A stretch of DNA of 5,922 nucleotides, from NCBI GenBank assembly GCA_021785795.1, contig JAJYEK010000211.1, forward strand, positions 1 to 5,922, given 5' to 3'. The first letter of the stretch is position 1, and each line of letters opens with the position of its first letter. The position numbers and the translations under genes are program-made. Shown here piece by piece: positions 1 to 5,662 of this stretch. The DNA is from Pseudomonadota bacterium (GTDB taxonomy: Bacteria; Pseudomonadota; Gammaproteobacteria; Acidiferrobacterales; UBA6901). Below the pieces are notes generated by a model. The model was not told where the DNA came from. It saw only the letters and a list, made by a program, of their open reading frames with translations, and made no database searches.

Positions 1-689
1 ACTGTCCGCCTACGCGGGCGGTTTGTGAAGTATTTGCTGCGTTAGCGCCCGGCGTTTTGATGAGCGGGTTGTGCCCGCTGCGCCGGTGGTAGCGGTGAAC
101 AGGTCACTTGGCGGACCCTGGATCAGCGACCCGTTTACATTGCCGGTCACGATGGAACCGGTCTGTCGGCGTAATCCCTGCTGTGCGGACGATCGCAGAG
201 CGCTTTGTTCCGCCGGTACTTTTATTGCCATGATCGCCACGTTTTTTCGCCATCCCATGGCGCCGGTGCCTATTGCGCTGCGTTCCGGCGTTTCGGAGCC
301 TTCGAAAGATAGTGCGAGGAGGGGTCGCGGCCAGGACAGTGCAGTTTTATCAGGGGCCGTCGAAAGGAAGTGCGGAATGGGTTCCGGGAATTCCGGGGAA
401 TGCGCGCCGCTGCGGGCCGCTATGGGGCCATCACCTGCAGAATAGACGTTCCGGCACGGAATTCTCGCGGCACGGCGGGCGCTGGGGCGGGCCGGCGAAA
501 CCCATCCTCCCGTTTGCACCATCGGCATATTGGGGGCGCGCCCGCGGTTGCTGCGCCGGCAACGTGACCGGGTACGGGCTGCCGTGACGGCGCGTGATTG
601 CGTTACTTCCTGCCGTCAGTCTAGCCATGTCTGAAGCAAGCCGAATCTGGTGGCGCGGCCCCTGTGCCCGGCTGGACGCCGCCCGGGAT
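1..689. other. No confident gene; GC-rich noncoding or decayed stretch
   Basis: I see no gene here that I can support. Open frames exist on both strands, as expected in GC-rich DNA, but none has a convincing ribosome binding site or a family motif I recognise. The least implausible is a minus-strand frame of 82 codons (258 down to 10), starting Met-Gly-Trp-Arg. It has no Shine-Dalgarno sequence and no recognisable domain. Two small GC hairpins lie near the left edge: CCGCC/GGCGG (6-10 with 17-21) and AGCGGG/CCCGCT (63-68 with 74-79). Bases 590-689 lie just downstream of the minus-strand secreted-protein gene and show no clear terminator with a U-tract. Confidence 0.4.
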
Positions 690-1577
690 CTAGTCTTGCT
701 CCCGCGTGTACCGCCGGGCAATGCCGAGCAACCCCACTAGGCCGGATGCGAACAGCCACGCAGCACGCGGCAATGGTACCGGGCTGGTAAGAAATTTACC
801 GGATGCTGAGGTGTATGAGCCGGGTCCGTTCAGGGTTAGCGTGACATGCGGAGGGTCATACAGGTCTGCGGTCGCGATGTTGAAGCTGTTGTTTGCCGCG
901 GCGCCGAGAGCGAAGGCGATCTCGGTGGGGGTATTGTTGGCGAGCGGGATCGACAGCGACAGGGTTTCGGAGGGATTGCTTGCATTGAGCACCGTCACGC
1001 CTGATCCGAAGGGGTCGGAACCCGAACCGGAGCCGCAGGTCGACCCCGCCGTCAAGCCGACGAGGTACCCTGCACAGGCCCCGCCGAAACCAACGTCGGT
1101 AAAACTTCCGGACACGCTAAAATTGAGCGTTGCTGTCTCGCCGGCCGTCACGCCGGAGAAAGTCAGCGTGTCCCAGAAACCGGCGCCGGCCGCGGCGCTG
1201 GACCCGGTTGTCCCGTCCTCTTGCGCGTAGGCTTGCAGCACGCCGGTAGATAGATCCGCGGCCGACTTTGCCGAGCCGATTCCGGCCACGATCGATGACG
1301 AGTTCGAGACGGTCGTGAACGGATTTCCGAGCGTGTTCTGGCAGGTCGATCCGAAGCACGGTGACACGCTGCTCGCGCTCAGAGTGCCGTAGGGGTACAG
1401 GGCCACCGGCGCGCCGGAGAGTGCGTTTTCCACATATGCAATATCGGGGTTGCCCACCGTGCTCGCGCGGGCCGATGCTGACCAGCCAGCTGCCAGCAGC
1501 ACCGGGATCGTCGCAACGCAGACGAACTGCAGTTCCCTGCCAATCTGGCGGGGACGATGTATGGGATGGTTCTTCAT
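690..1577 (-). CDS. PEP-CTERM (VPLPA-type) sorting-signal secreted protein
   Basis: A 295-residue exported protein of unknown specific role. Residues 1-38 look like a signal peptide: a basic N-terminus (HRPRQIGR), a hydrophobic stretch about 18-31, and a likely cleavage after Ala-Arg-Ala at 36-38. The mature part is rich in Ser, Thr, Gly and Asn and looks beta-rich, with cysteines at 74, 79, 168 and 181. The C-terminus (267-295) has the tripartite sorting signal: VPLPR, a hydrophobic helix (AAWLFASGLVGLLGI) and basic ARRYTR. In this family the tail is recognised by exosortase and the protein is released to the surface or to exopolysaccharide. An in-frame ATG upstream (1784) would add 69 residues, but this start has GGAGGAGA seven bases before it and puts the signal peptide at the N-terminus. 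The motif's last Ala is Arg here (VPLPR). No exosortase is in the window, so processing would depend on genes elsewhere. Confidence 0.85.
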   Translation of the reverse strand: MKNHPIHRPRQIGRELQFVCVATIPVLLAAGWSASARASTVGNPDIAYVENALSGAPVALYPYGTLSASSVSPCFGSTCQNTLGNPFTTVSNSSSIVAGIGSAKSAADLSTGVLQAYAQEDGTTGSSAAAGAGFWDTLTFSGVTAGETATLNFSVSGSFTDVGFGGACAGYLVGLTAGSTCGSGSGSDPFGSGVTVLNASNPSETLSLSIPLANNTPTEIAFALGAAANNSFNIATADLYDPPHVTLTLNGPGSYTSASGKFLTSPVPLPRAAWLFASGLVGLLGIARRYTREQD

Positions 1578-1584
1578 GATTCTG

Positions 1585-1592
1585 TCTCCTCC
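1585..1592 (-). promoter_or_regulatory. Strong Shine-Dalgarno of the PEP-CTERM gene
   Basis: On the minus strand GGAGGAGA lies seven bases before the ATG at 1577. It is a near-perfect match to the anti-Shine-Dalgarno sequence and fixes the start, ruling out the longer frame from 1784. Confidence 0.85.
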
Positions 1593-1733
1593 ATTGAAAT
1601 GATGGATACCTGTGAGCGGAAAACCTTTTTCCGGAATGCACCGGCCCGACGCAGCCTCGCGGGCATCGATGCTCAGGCACTGCCCCGTTCGCCCGTTCAT
1701 CCAGTACCGTGTGGATGCTAGCAGTTCGGGGAT

Positions 1734-1753
1734 TACAGATTGGGTACAGATTG
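1734..1753 (-). repeat. Tandem 9-mer CAATCTGTA, 11-bp period, upstream of the PEP-CTERM gene
   Basis: On the plus strand TACAGATTG occurs at 1734-1742 and again at 1745-1753; read from the minus strand it is CAATCTGTA-cc-CAATCTGTA. The 11-base period is about one helical turn, as expected when two subunits of an activator bind the same DNA face. The site lies about 160-180 bases upstream of the minus-strand ATG. That it binds a regulator is inference only. Confidence 0.35.
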
Positions 1754-2096
1754 CGGATAGATTAAGGAAAAACCCGGCTTTCAATGTGGTTTCCCTGTCC
1801 TTGGTCTGGAGCGACCTGGCACGGCCTCAGGAGGTTGCGCTGCACCCCGTGACGCAGGGGCGTGAGCACAGTTCTGGGCTCGAGCGCTGCCGTGAAGGGC
1901 CGGTTTGGGCTTCTCGGCGCGTCACGACCATCGGCATGCGGTGCATCGGTATCCGTGCGCGTGATATGCTGTTTGACGCCGAGCCGGGGTAAGGACAAGA
2001 GCAGTCTCAAAGAAAGGCGCCGGAACCGATTGGCTCGATTTTCCGTGGCGTGCCGGGCGCATCGCGTGGCGGCCATGGCGGGGACTCTGGCGTTGC

Positions 2097-2103
2097 AGGG
2101 GGG
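2097..2103 (+). promoter_or_regulatory. Shine-Dalgarno that selects the GTG start of the DUF2157 gene
   Basis: AGGGGGG lies seven bases before GTG at 2111. The other in-frame starts, ATG at 2075 and a start at 1862, have no comparable site, so this decides the start. Confidence 0.65.
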
Positions 2104-2110
2104 AAACCTG

Positions 2111-3193
2111 GTGAGCCGCGCTCCTTCCCGAACCGAGGCGCAGCAGCGCGCCGACGAGATCAGGAATTTCCAGCGCGAGCTGGAGCGCCTGGAGGGCGAG
2201 GGCATCGTGGAACTCACGGCGGCGCAGCGCCAGGCGATCGCCGCATATCACAGCCGCCTGTTCGCGGAGTACACCCGGGCTTACGACATCGATCACGACG
2301 TGCACGCCAGGCAGCTCTCGCTGGGCCTGCGTGTTGCCTCGTTCCTGGGTGCGCTCGCGCTGGCTGCCAGCGTCGTCTTTCTCTTCAATCAGTTCTGGGG
2401 GCGGTTGCCGATGGCCGCGCAGGTGGCCGCGCTGCTTCTGGCAGCGCTGGGTTCGTTTGCGGCGACGGTCTGGATCCAGGGGCGAGACGGCACCGGCTAC
2501 TTCACCAAGCTGGCGGCAATGGTGGCGTTTGCCTGCTTTGTGCTCGACATCGCGATGCTCGGCCGCATTTTCAACGTGACTCCTTCCGACAGGGCGCTGA
2601 TTCCGTGGGCCGGGCTGGCACTGCTTCTGGCCTACAGCTGCGACCTTCCGCTGCTGCTGGCGACCGGCATCCTGTGCGTGATTGCCTATTTCTCGGCCCT
2701 CGCCGGAACATGGGGTGGCGTGTACTGGCTGTATTTCGGCGAACGTCCGGAAAATTTTTTTCCTGTGGCGATCGCGCTGTTTCTCGTGCCGCAATTCATC
2801 GACCATACGCGCTTTCCGCGGTTTGCCGCCCTATACCATGTCTTCGGGCTGCTCGCGTTCCTGCTGCCGGTATTGGTTCTCGCCAACTGGGGGCAGGCGA
2901 GCTACTTCGATTTCGATCCGAGTGTGGTAAAGGGGATGTATCAGCTGGTCGGGTTCGCAGTCAGCGCCGCGGCAATCTGGCTCGGTGCGCGTCGACAGTG
3001 GCCGGAGGTACTGAATACCGGTGTGGTCTTCTTCGTCATTTTTCTCTACACCAAGTTCTTCGACTGGTGGTGGGCGGTGATGCCGAAGTACCTGTTCTTT
3101 CTGGTGCTGGGGCTGATCGCCATCCTCGTCATTTTGGTGCTACGGCGGCTACGGACGATGAAGTACCGTCTGGAGCGAGGGAGCAGGCCATGA
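2111..3193 (+). CDS. DUF2157-family multi-pass membrane protein
   Basis: A 360-residue inner-membrane protein from a GTG start. The N-terminal 70 residues are soluble, charged and helical (about 8-30, then 35-57), with the LEGEGIVELTAAQRQAI pattern typical of the DUF2157 N-terminus. About ten hydrophobic segments follow, near 74-93, 100-121, 134-155, 163-176, 179-198, 217-231, 243-259, 276-292, 303-316 and 327-345. A basic tail (RRLRTMKYRLERG) closes the protein and should be cytoplasmic. There is no enzyme motif and the family's function is not known to me. The stop overlaps the next ATG as ATGA, so the two genes are probably translationally coupled and form one complex or pathway. The reading frame can be extended upstream to 1862, but that part lacks a Shine-Dalgarno and looks noncoding. 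The DUF2157 call rests on overall pattern and on the DUF4824 neighbour. Confidence 0.8.
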   Translation: MSRAPSRTEAQQRADEIRNFQRELERLEGEGIVELTAAQRQAIAAYHSRLFAEYTRAYDIDHDVHARQLSLGLRVASFLGALALAASVVFLFNQFWGRLPMAAQVAALLLAALGSFAATVWIQGRDGTGYFTKLAAMVAFACFVLDIAMLGRIFNVTPSDRALIPWAGLALLLAYSCDLPLLLATGILCVIAYFSALAGTWGGVYWLYFGERPENFFPVAIALFLVPQFIDHTRFPRFAALYHVFGLLAFLLPVLVLANWGQASYFDFDPSVVKGMYQLVGFAVSAAAIWLGARRQWPEVLNTGVVFFVIFLYTKFFDWWWAVMPKYLFFLVLGLIAILVILVLRRLRTMKYRLERGSRP

Positions 3194-4062
3194 TCCGCTG
3201 GTCGCGCATGCACGCCGCGCTTGCGGGCGTAGCGCTCATTCTGGTCACCAATGCTGTACTGCTGCTGAGTGTGGTCTACAACCGCTCCGGGACTCCGGGA
3301 GGAACATTGGTCCTGTCTCAGCGCGAACTCCGGCTGCCCGCTTACGCCGTGGCCGGAAGGGAGAACAGCGGACTGGCACTGCGCCTCGAATGGCGGGTGC
3401 TCGAAGACGCGGTCGGCGGTGCTTCCCGGGCGGCGGCGAGCTATTCCGGCGGTACGCCGGCCTGGCTCAATAAGGCCAAGCTGGCGGCGCTGGGCTTTGA
3501 CGTATCGAAACCGGCGGACACCGCCGAAGGCCGCTTGTATTATCGGAAGGTGCTTTCCAAGGAGGTGTTGCTGGTGCTGGAGCTGGCCGGTCCGGCGTAC
3601 CAGACGGTGCTCGATGACGCACGCAAGCAGCTGCAGGATGCGCAGGCGCTGCGCGCAGCCGATCCTTCGAAGAAGGTGCTGGAGCAGCGGGTGCGCAATG
3701 CCACTGCACTGCTCAGCCGGGAAGAGACCCAGAGCAGCCGGCTGTTTGTCGTGGACGCCGGGCGGGATGCCCAGGCGCTGCGGGCCCGATATCCCGACCG
3801 CACGAAGTACGCCCTCATGCGCGGCCAGGTGTCGCTGCGGATCGTCCAGATCGATGGCCGGCCGCGGCTGTCCGGATACATCAGCGGTCTTGCTATCGAC
3901 GAAGTCAACGTGCCGCGCGCCTACCGGCGTGCCTTTCTGCCATGGCTCGACCCATCTGGGCATAGCGGAACCCCGAGCCCACCACGGTACGAGGTGTCGG
4001 TCGCGTTTGGCAAGCGGCTGGAGCCGTGGATCACCGCCGTATCCGTTCCGCCGGGATCATAG
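3190..4062 (+). CDS. DUF4824-family membrane-anchored protein
   Basis: A 290-residue protein with one N-terminal membrane anchor (about 8-29) after a basic start (MIRWSRMH), so most of it should face the periplasm. Features I associate with DUF4824 are the NRSGTPGGTLVLSQREL segment just after the anchor, WLNKAKLAALGFDV at 92-105, the YYRKVLSKEVLLVLELAG strand region at 117-134, and GRPRLSGYISGL followed by EVNVP at 223-242. Residues 137-180 are charged and probably helical. No catalytic motif is apparent. The ATG overlaps the DUF2157 stop, and AGGGAG (3178-3183) lies just before it, so it can be translated by coupling or on its own. The pairing suggests a periplasmic partner of the DUF2157 protein; the role is unknown. 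The first codons match the family N-terminus as I remember it, and an upstream extension in this frame is only a shadow of the DUF2157 gene. Confidence 0.78.
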   Translation: MIRWSRMHAALAGVALILVTNAVLLLSVVYNRSGTPGGTLVLSQRELRLPAYAVAGRENSGLALRLEWRVLEDAVGGASRAAASYSGGTPAWLNKAKLAALGFDVSKPADTAEGRLYYRKVLSKEVLLVLELAGPAYQTVLDDARKQLQDAQALRAADPSKKVLEQRVRNATALLSREETQSSRLFVVDAGRDAQALRARYPDRTKYALMRGQVSLRIVQIDGRPRLSGYISGLAIDEVNVPRAYRRAFLPWLDPSGHSGTPSPPRYEVSVAFGKRLEPWITAVSVPPGS

Positions 4063-4124
4063 TTCTGTTCGTAGCGCGCCCCGCGCGATGGCGCTCGCGA
4101 AATTCCGCGGCCTCGGTCTCGATG

Positions 4125-4143
4125 GGTGCGTCGGGGACGCACC
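4125..4143 (+). terminator. Hairpin after the DUF4824 gene; terminator or REP-like palindrome
   Basis: GGTGCGTC (4125-4132), a three-base GGG loop, then GACGCACC (4136-4143) form a perfect 8-bp GC-rich stem 62 bases after the DUF4824 stop. No T-run follows, so a standard intrinsic terminator is doubtful. It could stabilise the 3' end of the message or be a REP-type dispersed palindrome. Confidence 0.35.
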
Positions 4144-4162
4144 GTGCCGCGTCCCGGTGGCG

Positions 4163-4218
4163 GTCGTCCGGAAACAGGTCCGGCGGGAATCCGGGCGGTT
4201 GTCGTCCGACACCTGTTT
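4163..4218. repeat. Paired direct and inverted repeats (GTCGTCCG, AAACAGGT/ACCTGTTT)
   Basis: GTCGTCCG occurs at 4163-4170 and 4201-4208. Each copy is followed within two bases by one arm of an 8-base inverted repeat: AAACAGGT at 4172-4179 and ACCTGTTT at 4211-4218. The arrangement is unlikely to be random but is too short to identify as a known element. Confidence 0.3.
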
Positions 4219-4401
4219 TCGCGCCAGACGGGTTGCCGGATCCGTCGCGGGGACCGGGCCGGGCTGGCCGAGACCCCTATTGTAGGGGCGGGAACATAGT
4301 AACGGGGCCGCGGCCTACGCTAAGCCTAACAGCTGCCTCGCATCGCAGGTATTCGCGGCGGCCTTGCTGTTTTGCTGTGCTGCCATGGGATCGGCCTCGA
4401 T

Positions 4402-4442
4402 TGTTGACACTGTCAAGTGCAGCGGAAATGTTGACGGTGTCA
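4402..4442. repeat. Two copies of a TGTTGAC-NN-TGTCA palindromic box
   Basis: TGTTGACACTGTCA (4402-4415) and TGTTGACGGTGTCA (4429-4442) differ at two central bases and start 27 bases apart. The first is part of a perfect odd palindrome, TTGACA-c-TGTCAA (4404-4416). Twin copies of such a box look like binding sites for a dimeric repressor or activator. They sit 36 bases or more upstream of the mqsRA operator and do not resemble the MqsA site, so another regulator is implied. The TTGACA in the first box could also act as a -35 element, but I see no good -10. Confidence 0.4.
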
Positions 4443-4477
4443 GTACTTAATGGGGTGCCCGCTCACCCAACACCCAA

Positions 4478-4486
4478 AATAACCTA
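4478..4486 (+). promoter_or_regulatory. Additional upstream MqsA half-site
   Basis: AATAACCTA at 4478-4486 is the exact reverse complement of TAGGTTATT at 4506-4514, with 19 bases between. It contains the AACCT half of the E. coli MqsA site, has no close partner of its own, and lies just upstream of the putative -35. It may be an auxiliary half-site, spaced about two helical turns from the main operator. Confidence 0.45.
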
Positions 4487-4487
4487 C

Positions 4488-4516
4488 TTGCCAAAAATAA
4501 CCCAATAGGTTATTAT
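4488..4516 (+). promoter_or_regulatory. mqsRA promoter (-35 TTGCCA, -10 TATTAT)
   Basis: TTGCCA (4488-4493) and TATTAT (4511-4516) are separated by exactly 17 bases, each one or two changes from the sigma-70 consensus. The -10 ends six bases before the ATG at 4523, so transcription should start at or within a base or two of the A of that ATG. The mRNA would then be leaderless or nearly so, which fits the absence of a Shine-Dalgarno. The MqsA-type operator covers the spacer and the -10. Confidence 0.6.
4496..4514 (+). promoter_or_regulatory. MqsA operator palindrome
   Basis: AATAACC (4496-4502), five bases, then GGTTATT (4508-4514) form a perfect 7-bp inverted repeat. Its core AACC-N5-GGTT matches the spacing of the AACCT/AGGTT palindrome bound by E. 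coli MqsA, as I recall it. It lies over the spacer and -10 of the mqsRA promoter, as expected for autorepression. MqsA residues that contact this kind of site (Asn97, Arg101) are present in the product of this operon. Confidence 0.7.
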
Positions 4517-4522
4517 CCGGCC

Positions 4523-4820
4523 ATGGAAAAGAATAAACCGCACTATAGCTTTGCCGATCGTGCATTCCCTGATCGCGGCAGGAAAGGTGCGGTTCACGGT
4601 GTCGGCGTTGGCCGGAGGTGCGGCCCTGGGATTTGACTTGGATGGGATCGTCGAGGTTATCCAGGCGCTCGGGCCGGGTGACTTCTACAAGAGCATGACG
4701 ACGTATGCCGACCACATGGTGTGGCAGGACGTGTACCGGCCGGCGACGAGCGCCGGTGAGGTCTACGTGAAACTGACGGTGGTTGAGGATCTGTTGATCG
4801 TATCGTTTAAGGCGCTCTGA
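4523..4820 (+). pseudogene. mqsR: MqsR-family mRNA interferase toxin, frameshifted after codon 9
   Basis: MqsR is a RelE-fold, ribosome-independent ribonuclease that cuts mRNA mainly at GCU. From ATG 4523 the first nine codons read MEKNKPHYS, like the E. coli start MEKRTPHTR. The frame then runs out of phase to a TGA at 4634-4636, giving only 37 residues. From the TTG at 4551 a different frame reads LPIVHSLIAAGKVRF and on to SFKAL (89 residues). Removing one T from the TTT run at 4550-4552 joins them into 98 residues, the length of E. coli MqsR, aligned without gaps. Lys56, Gln68, Tyr81 and Lys96 (restored numbering) are kept, as is FYKSMTTYADH. Starting at TTG 4551 would lose the first nine residues and lacks a Shine-Dalgarno. 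So the toxin may be knocked out, be made by slippage or TTG initiation, or the extra T may be a sequencing error. Identity is near certain; activity is not. Confidence 0.88.
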
Positions 4821-4851
4821 TGACATCGATCAGGAGATCCAGAAAACGGAT

Positions 4852-4857
4852 AGGAGA
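4852..4857 (+). promoter_or_regulatory. Shine-Dalgarno of mqsA
   Basis: AGGAGA lies seven bases before ATG 4865. It favours this start over an in-frame ATG at 4820 that overlaps the toxin stop and would add 15 basic residues absent from the family. It also allows the antitoxin to be made independently of toxin translation. Confidence 0.8.
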
Positions 4858-4864
4858 ACGAGAA

Positions 4865-5281
4865 ATGAAATGCCCGATCTGCGGTAAGGCCGCGCTGGTG
4901 CACGACACCCGCGACCAGCCCTATACCTACAAGGGCGAAACGACGACCATCCCGGCTGTGACCGGCGACTACTGCACGGCGTGCGGCGAGGCCATTCTGG
5001 AAGCAGCAGAAGCGGCGCGCGTGAGCGCGGCCATGCTGGAGTTCAACAAGCAGGTCAACGCCTCGATCGTCGATCCGGAATTCATTGTCCGTGTTCGCAA
5101 GCAGCTCGGCCTCGACCAGCGCGAGGCCGCGGAGATCTTCGGTGGCGGGGTCAATGCCTTCTCGCGCTACGAGAACGGCAAGACCAAGCCGCCGGTGGCG
5201 CTCGTGAAGCTCTTGAGGCTGCTCGAGCATCATCCGGAGCTGCTGGAGGAGATTCGGTCGGGGGGCAGCCGGGCAGCCTGA
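4865..5281 (+). CDS. mqsA: MqsA-family antitoxin and transcriptional repressor
   Basis: This 138-residue protein is the antitoxin of the mqsRA pair. It binds MqsR, covers its active site and represses the operon. The N-terminal zinc domain has Cys3, Cys6, Cys37 and Cys40 in the same positions as E. coli MqsA. The C-terminal half is an HTH-XRE domain with the signature PEFIVRVRKQL (71-81) and EIFGGGVNAFSRYE (90-103), including the DNA-contact residues Asn97 and Arg101. Numbering matches E. coli MqsA through Arg131, followed by a seven-residue extension (SGGSRAA). The start is set by AGGAGA (4852-4857), with 44 bases between the toxin stop and this ATG. The gene is intact, unlike the toxin. Toxin before antitoxin is the usual order for this family and is the reverse of most type II systems. 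Confidence 0.95.
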   Translation: MKCPICGKAALVHDTRDQPYTYKGETTTIPAVTGDYCTACGEAILEAAEAARVSAAMLEFNKQVNASIVDPEFIVRVRKQLGLDQREAAEIFGGGVNAFSRYENGKTKPPVALVKLLRLLEHHPELLEEIRSGGSRAA

Positions 5282-5338
5282 TAACACCGGTCAGCACGGT
5301 TGCTTGCATTGTATGCGTCCACGCGACACCCCATCCAG
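5282..5338. other. Short gap between mqsA and the integrase remnant; no clear terminator
   Basis: These 57 bases separate the convergent mqsA and integrase remnant. I see no strong hairpin with a U-tract on either strand and no tRNA or att-like repeat, so where the mqsRA transcript ends is unclear. Confidence 0.3.
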
Positions 5339-5662
5339 CTACCGCGCTAGGTGATGCGCCCGCAGGTGGGTATGCCGACTCAGCATCGAAAGTGTTCGAT
5401 GTCCCGAGATCCGGGCGATCTCCATGGCATCGAGATCCGTGCGCTCGAAGAGCCGCGAGATCGCCTCATGCCGTAGATCGTGGAATGTCAGCCCTTCTAT
5501 TTCCGTGGCGCGGATGACAAGCTACCAGGCCAGGCTGATTGCGTTCTCGCTCAACCCAAAGACGCTTGGATCTTCCTTGCCCTCGCCGTCCTTGCGGCGC
5601 GGGACTCCAATATGACTCCATTGGAAGCCGAGATAGGCCCTGAACTGAACTAAAATGGTCAT
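5339..5662 (-). pseudogene. Tyrosine recombinase (phage-type integrase) C-terminal remnant
   Basis: Read on the minus strand, this is the end of a site-specific tyrosine recombinase. From about 5605 it reads PRRKDGEGKEDPSVFGLS, then SLAW, an in-frame TAG (5522-5524), then [40 protein letters not shown] and a TAG at 5339-5341. The frame is continuous on both sides of the internal stop. The catalytic box His-Asp-Leu-Arg-His is intact (5482 to 5468) and the Gly-His pair is kept (CAT at 5399-5401). The nucleophile expected in R-Y-THL is His (CAT, 5372-5374), one transition from Tyr. The N-terminal core-binding domain and the first catalytic Arg are missing; an in-frame TAG at 5666-5668 closes the frame upstream, and residues before PRRKDG do not look like an integrase. 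It is inactive on three counts: truncation, stop and lost nucleophile. The ATG at 5660-5662 marks only the frame limit. Confidence 0.8.

Larger units (their letters stand above)
1593..2110. other. Divergent intergenic region between the PEP-CTERM gene and the DUF2157 operon
   Basis: This stretch of about 520 bases separates two divergent genes and should hold both promoters. Frames extend into it from both sides, but I treat them as shadows because each flanking gene has a better internal start with a Shine-Dalgarno. For the plus-strand operon a weak extended -10 candidate is TG-A-TATGCT (-10 hexamer 1965-1970), with no good -35. For the minus-strand gene I found no convincing sigma-70 or sigma-54 promoter. 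A tandem 9-mer at 1734-1753 is listed separately. Confidence 0.4.
4063..4401. other. Intergenic stretch with hairpins, no gene recognised
   Basis: No frame here has both a plausible start and a recognisable product. It does hold structure: an 8-bp hairpin at 4125-4143, a short palindrome CCCCTA-ttg-TAGGGG at 4274-4288, and a pair of direct and inverted repeats at 4163-4218. It probably contains the end of the DUF2157/DUF4824 transcript and perhaps a boundary between core and acquired DNA. Confidence 0.4.

Noticed and set aside
10..528. Minus-strand frame of 172 codons near the left edge
   Set aside because: Its first half is rich in Arg, Pro and Ala like other shadow frames, it has no Shine-Dalgarno, and I recognise no family.
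1578..1784. Upstream extension of the PEP-CTERM gene to an ATG at 1784
   Set aside because: It would bury the signal peptide 70 residues in and has no Shine-Dalgarno; the ATG at 1577 has a near-perfect one.
1816..1837. TGGCAC ... TTGC on the plus strand as a sigma-54 promoter
   Set aside because: The GG and GC elements are about 18 bases apart; sigma-54 promoters need about 10, and the orientation does not suit the PEP-CTERM gene.
1862..2110. Extension of the DUF2157 gene to 1862 or 2075
   Set aside because: The extra residues look noncoding, with no ribosome binding site; GTG 2111 has AGGGGGG seven bases upstream and starts the family-like N-terminus.
4324..4330. GCCTAAC as an integron attC core site ahead of mqsRA
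   Set aside because: It fits RYYYAAC, but no matching GTTRRRY partner was found at a suitable distance, so a cassette cannot be supported.
4820..4864. mqsA start at the ATG overlapping the mqsR stop
   Set aside because: It would add 15 residues not found in the family, while ATG 4865 has AGGAGA at seven bases and begins MKCPICG, where MqsA normally starts.
5514..5615. Plus-strand reading [19 protein letters not shown] as a small gene
   Set aside because: It is antisense to the integrase remnant, whose minus-strand frame has clear family motifs on both sides of this stretch.
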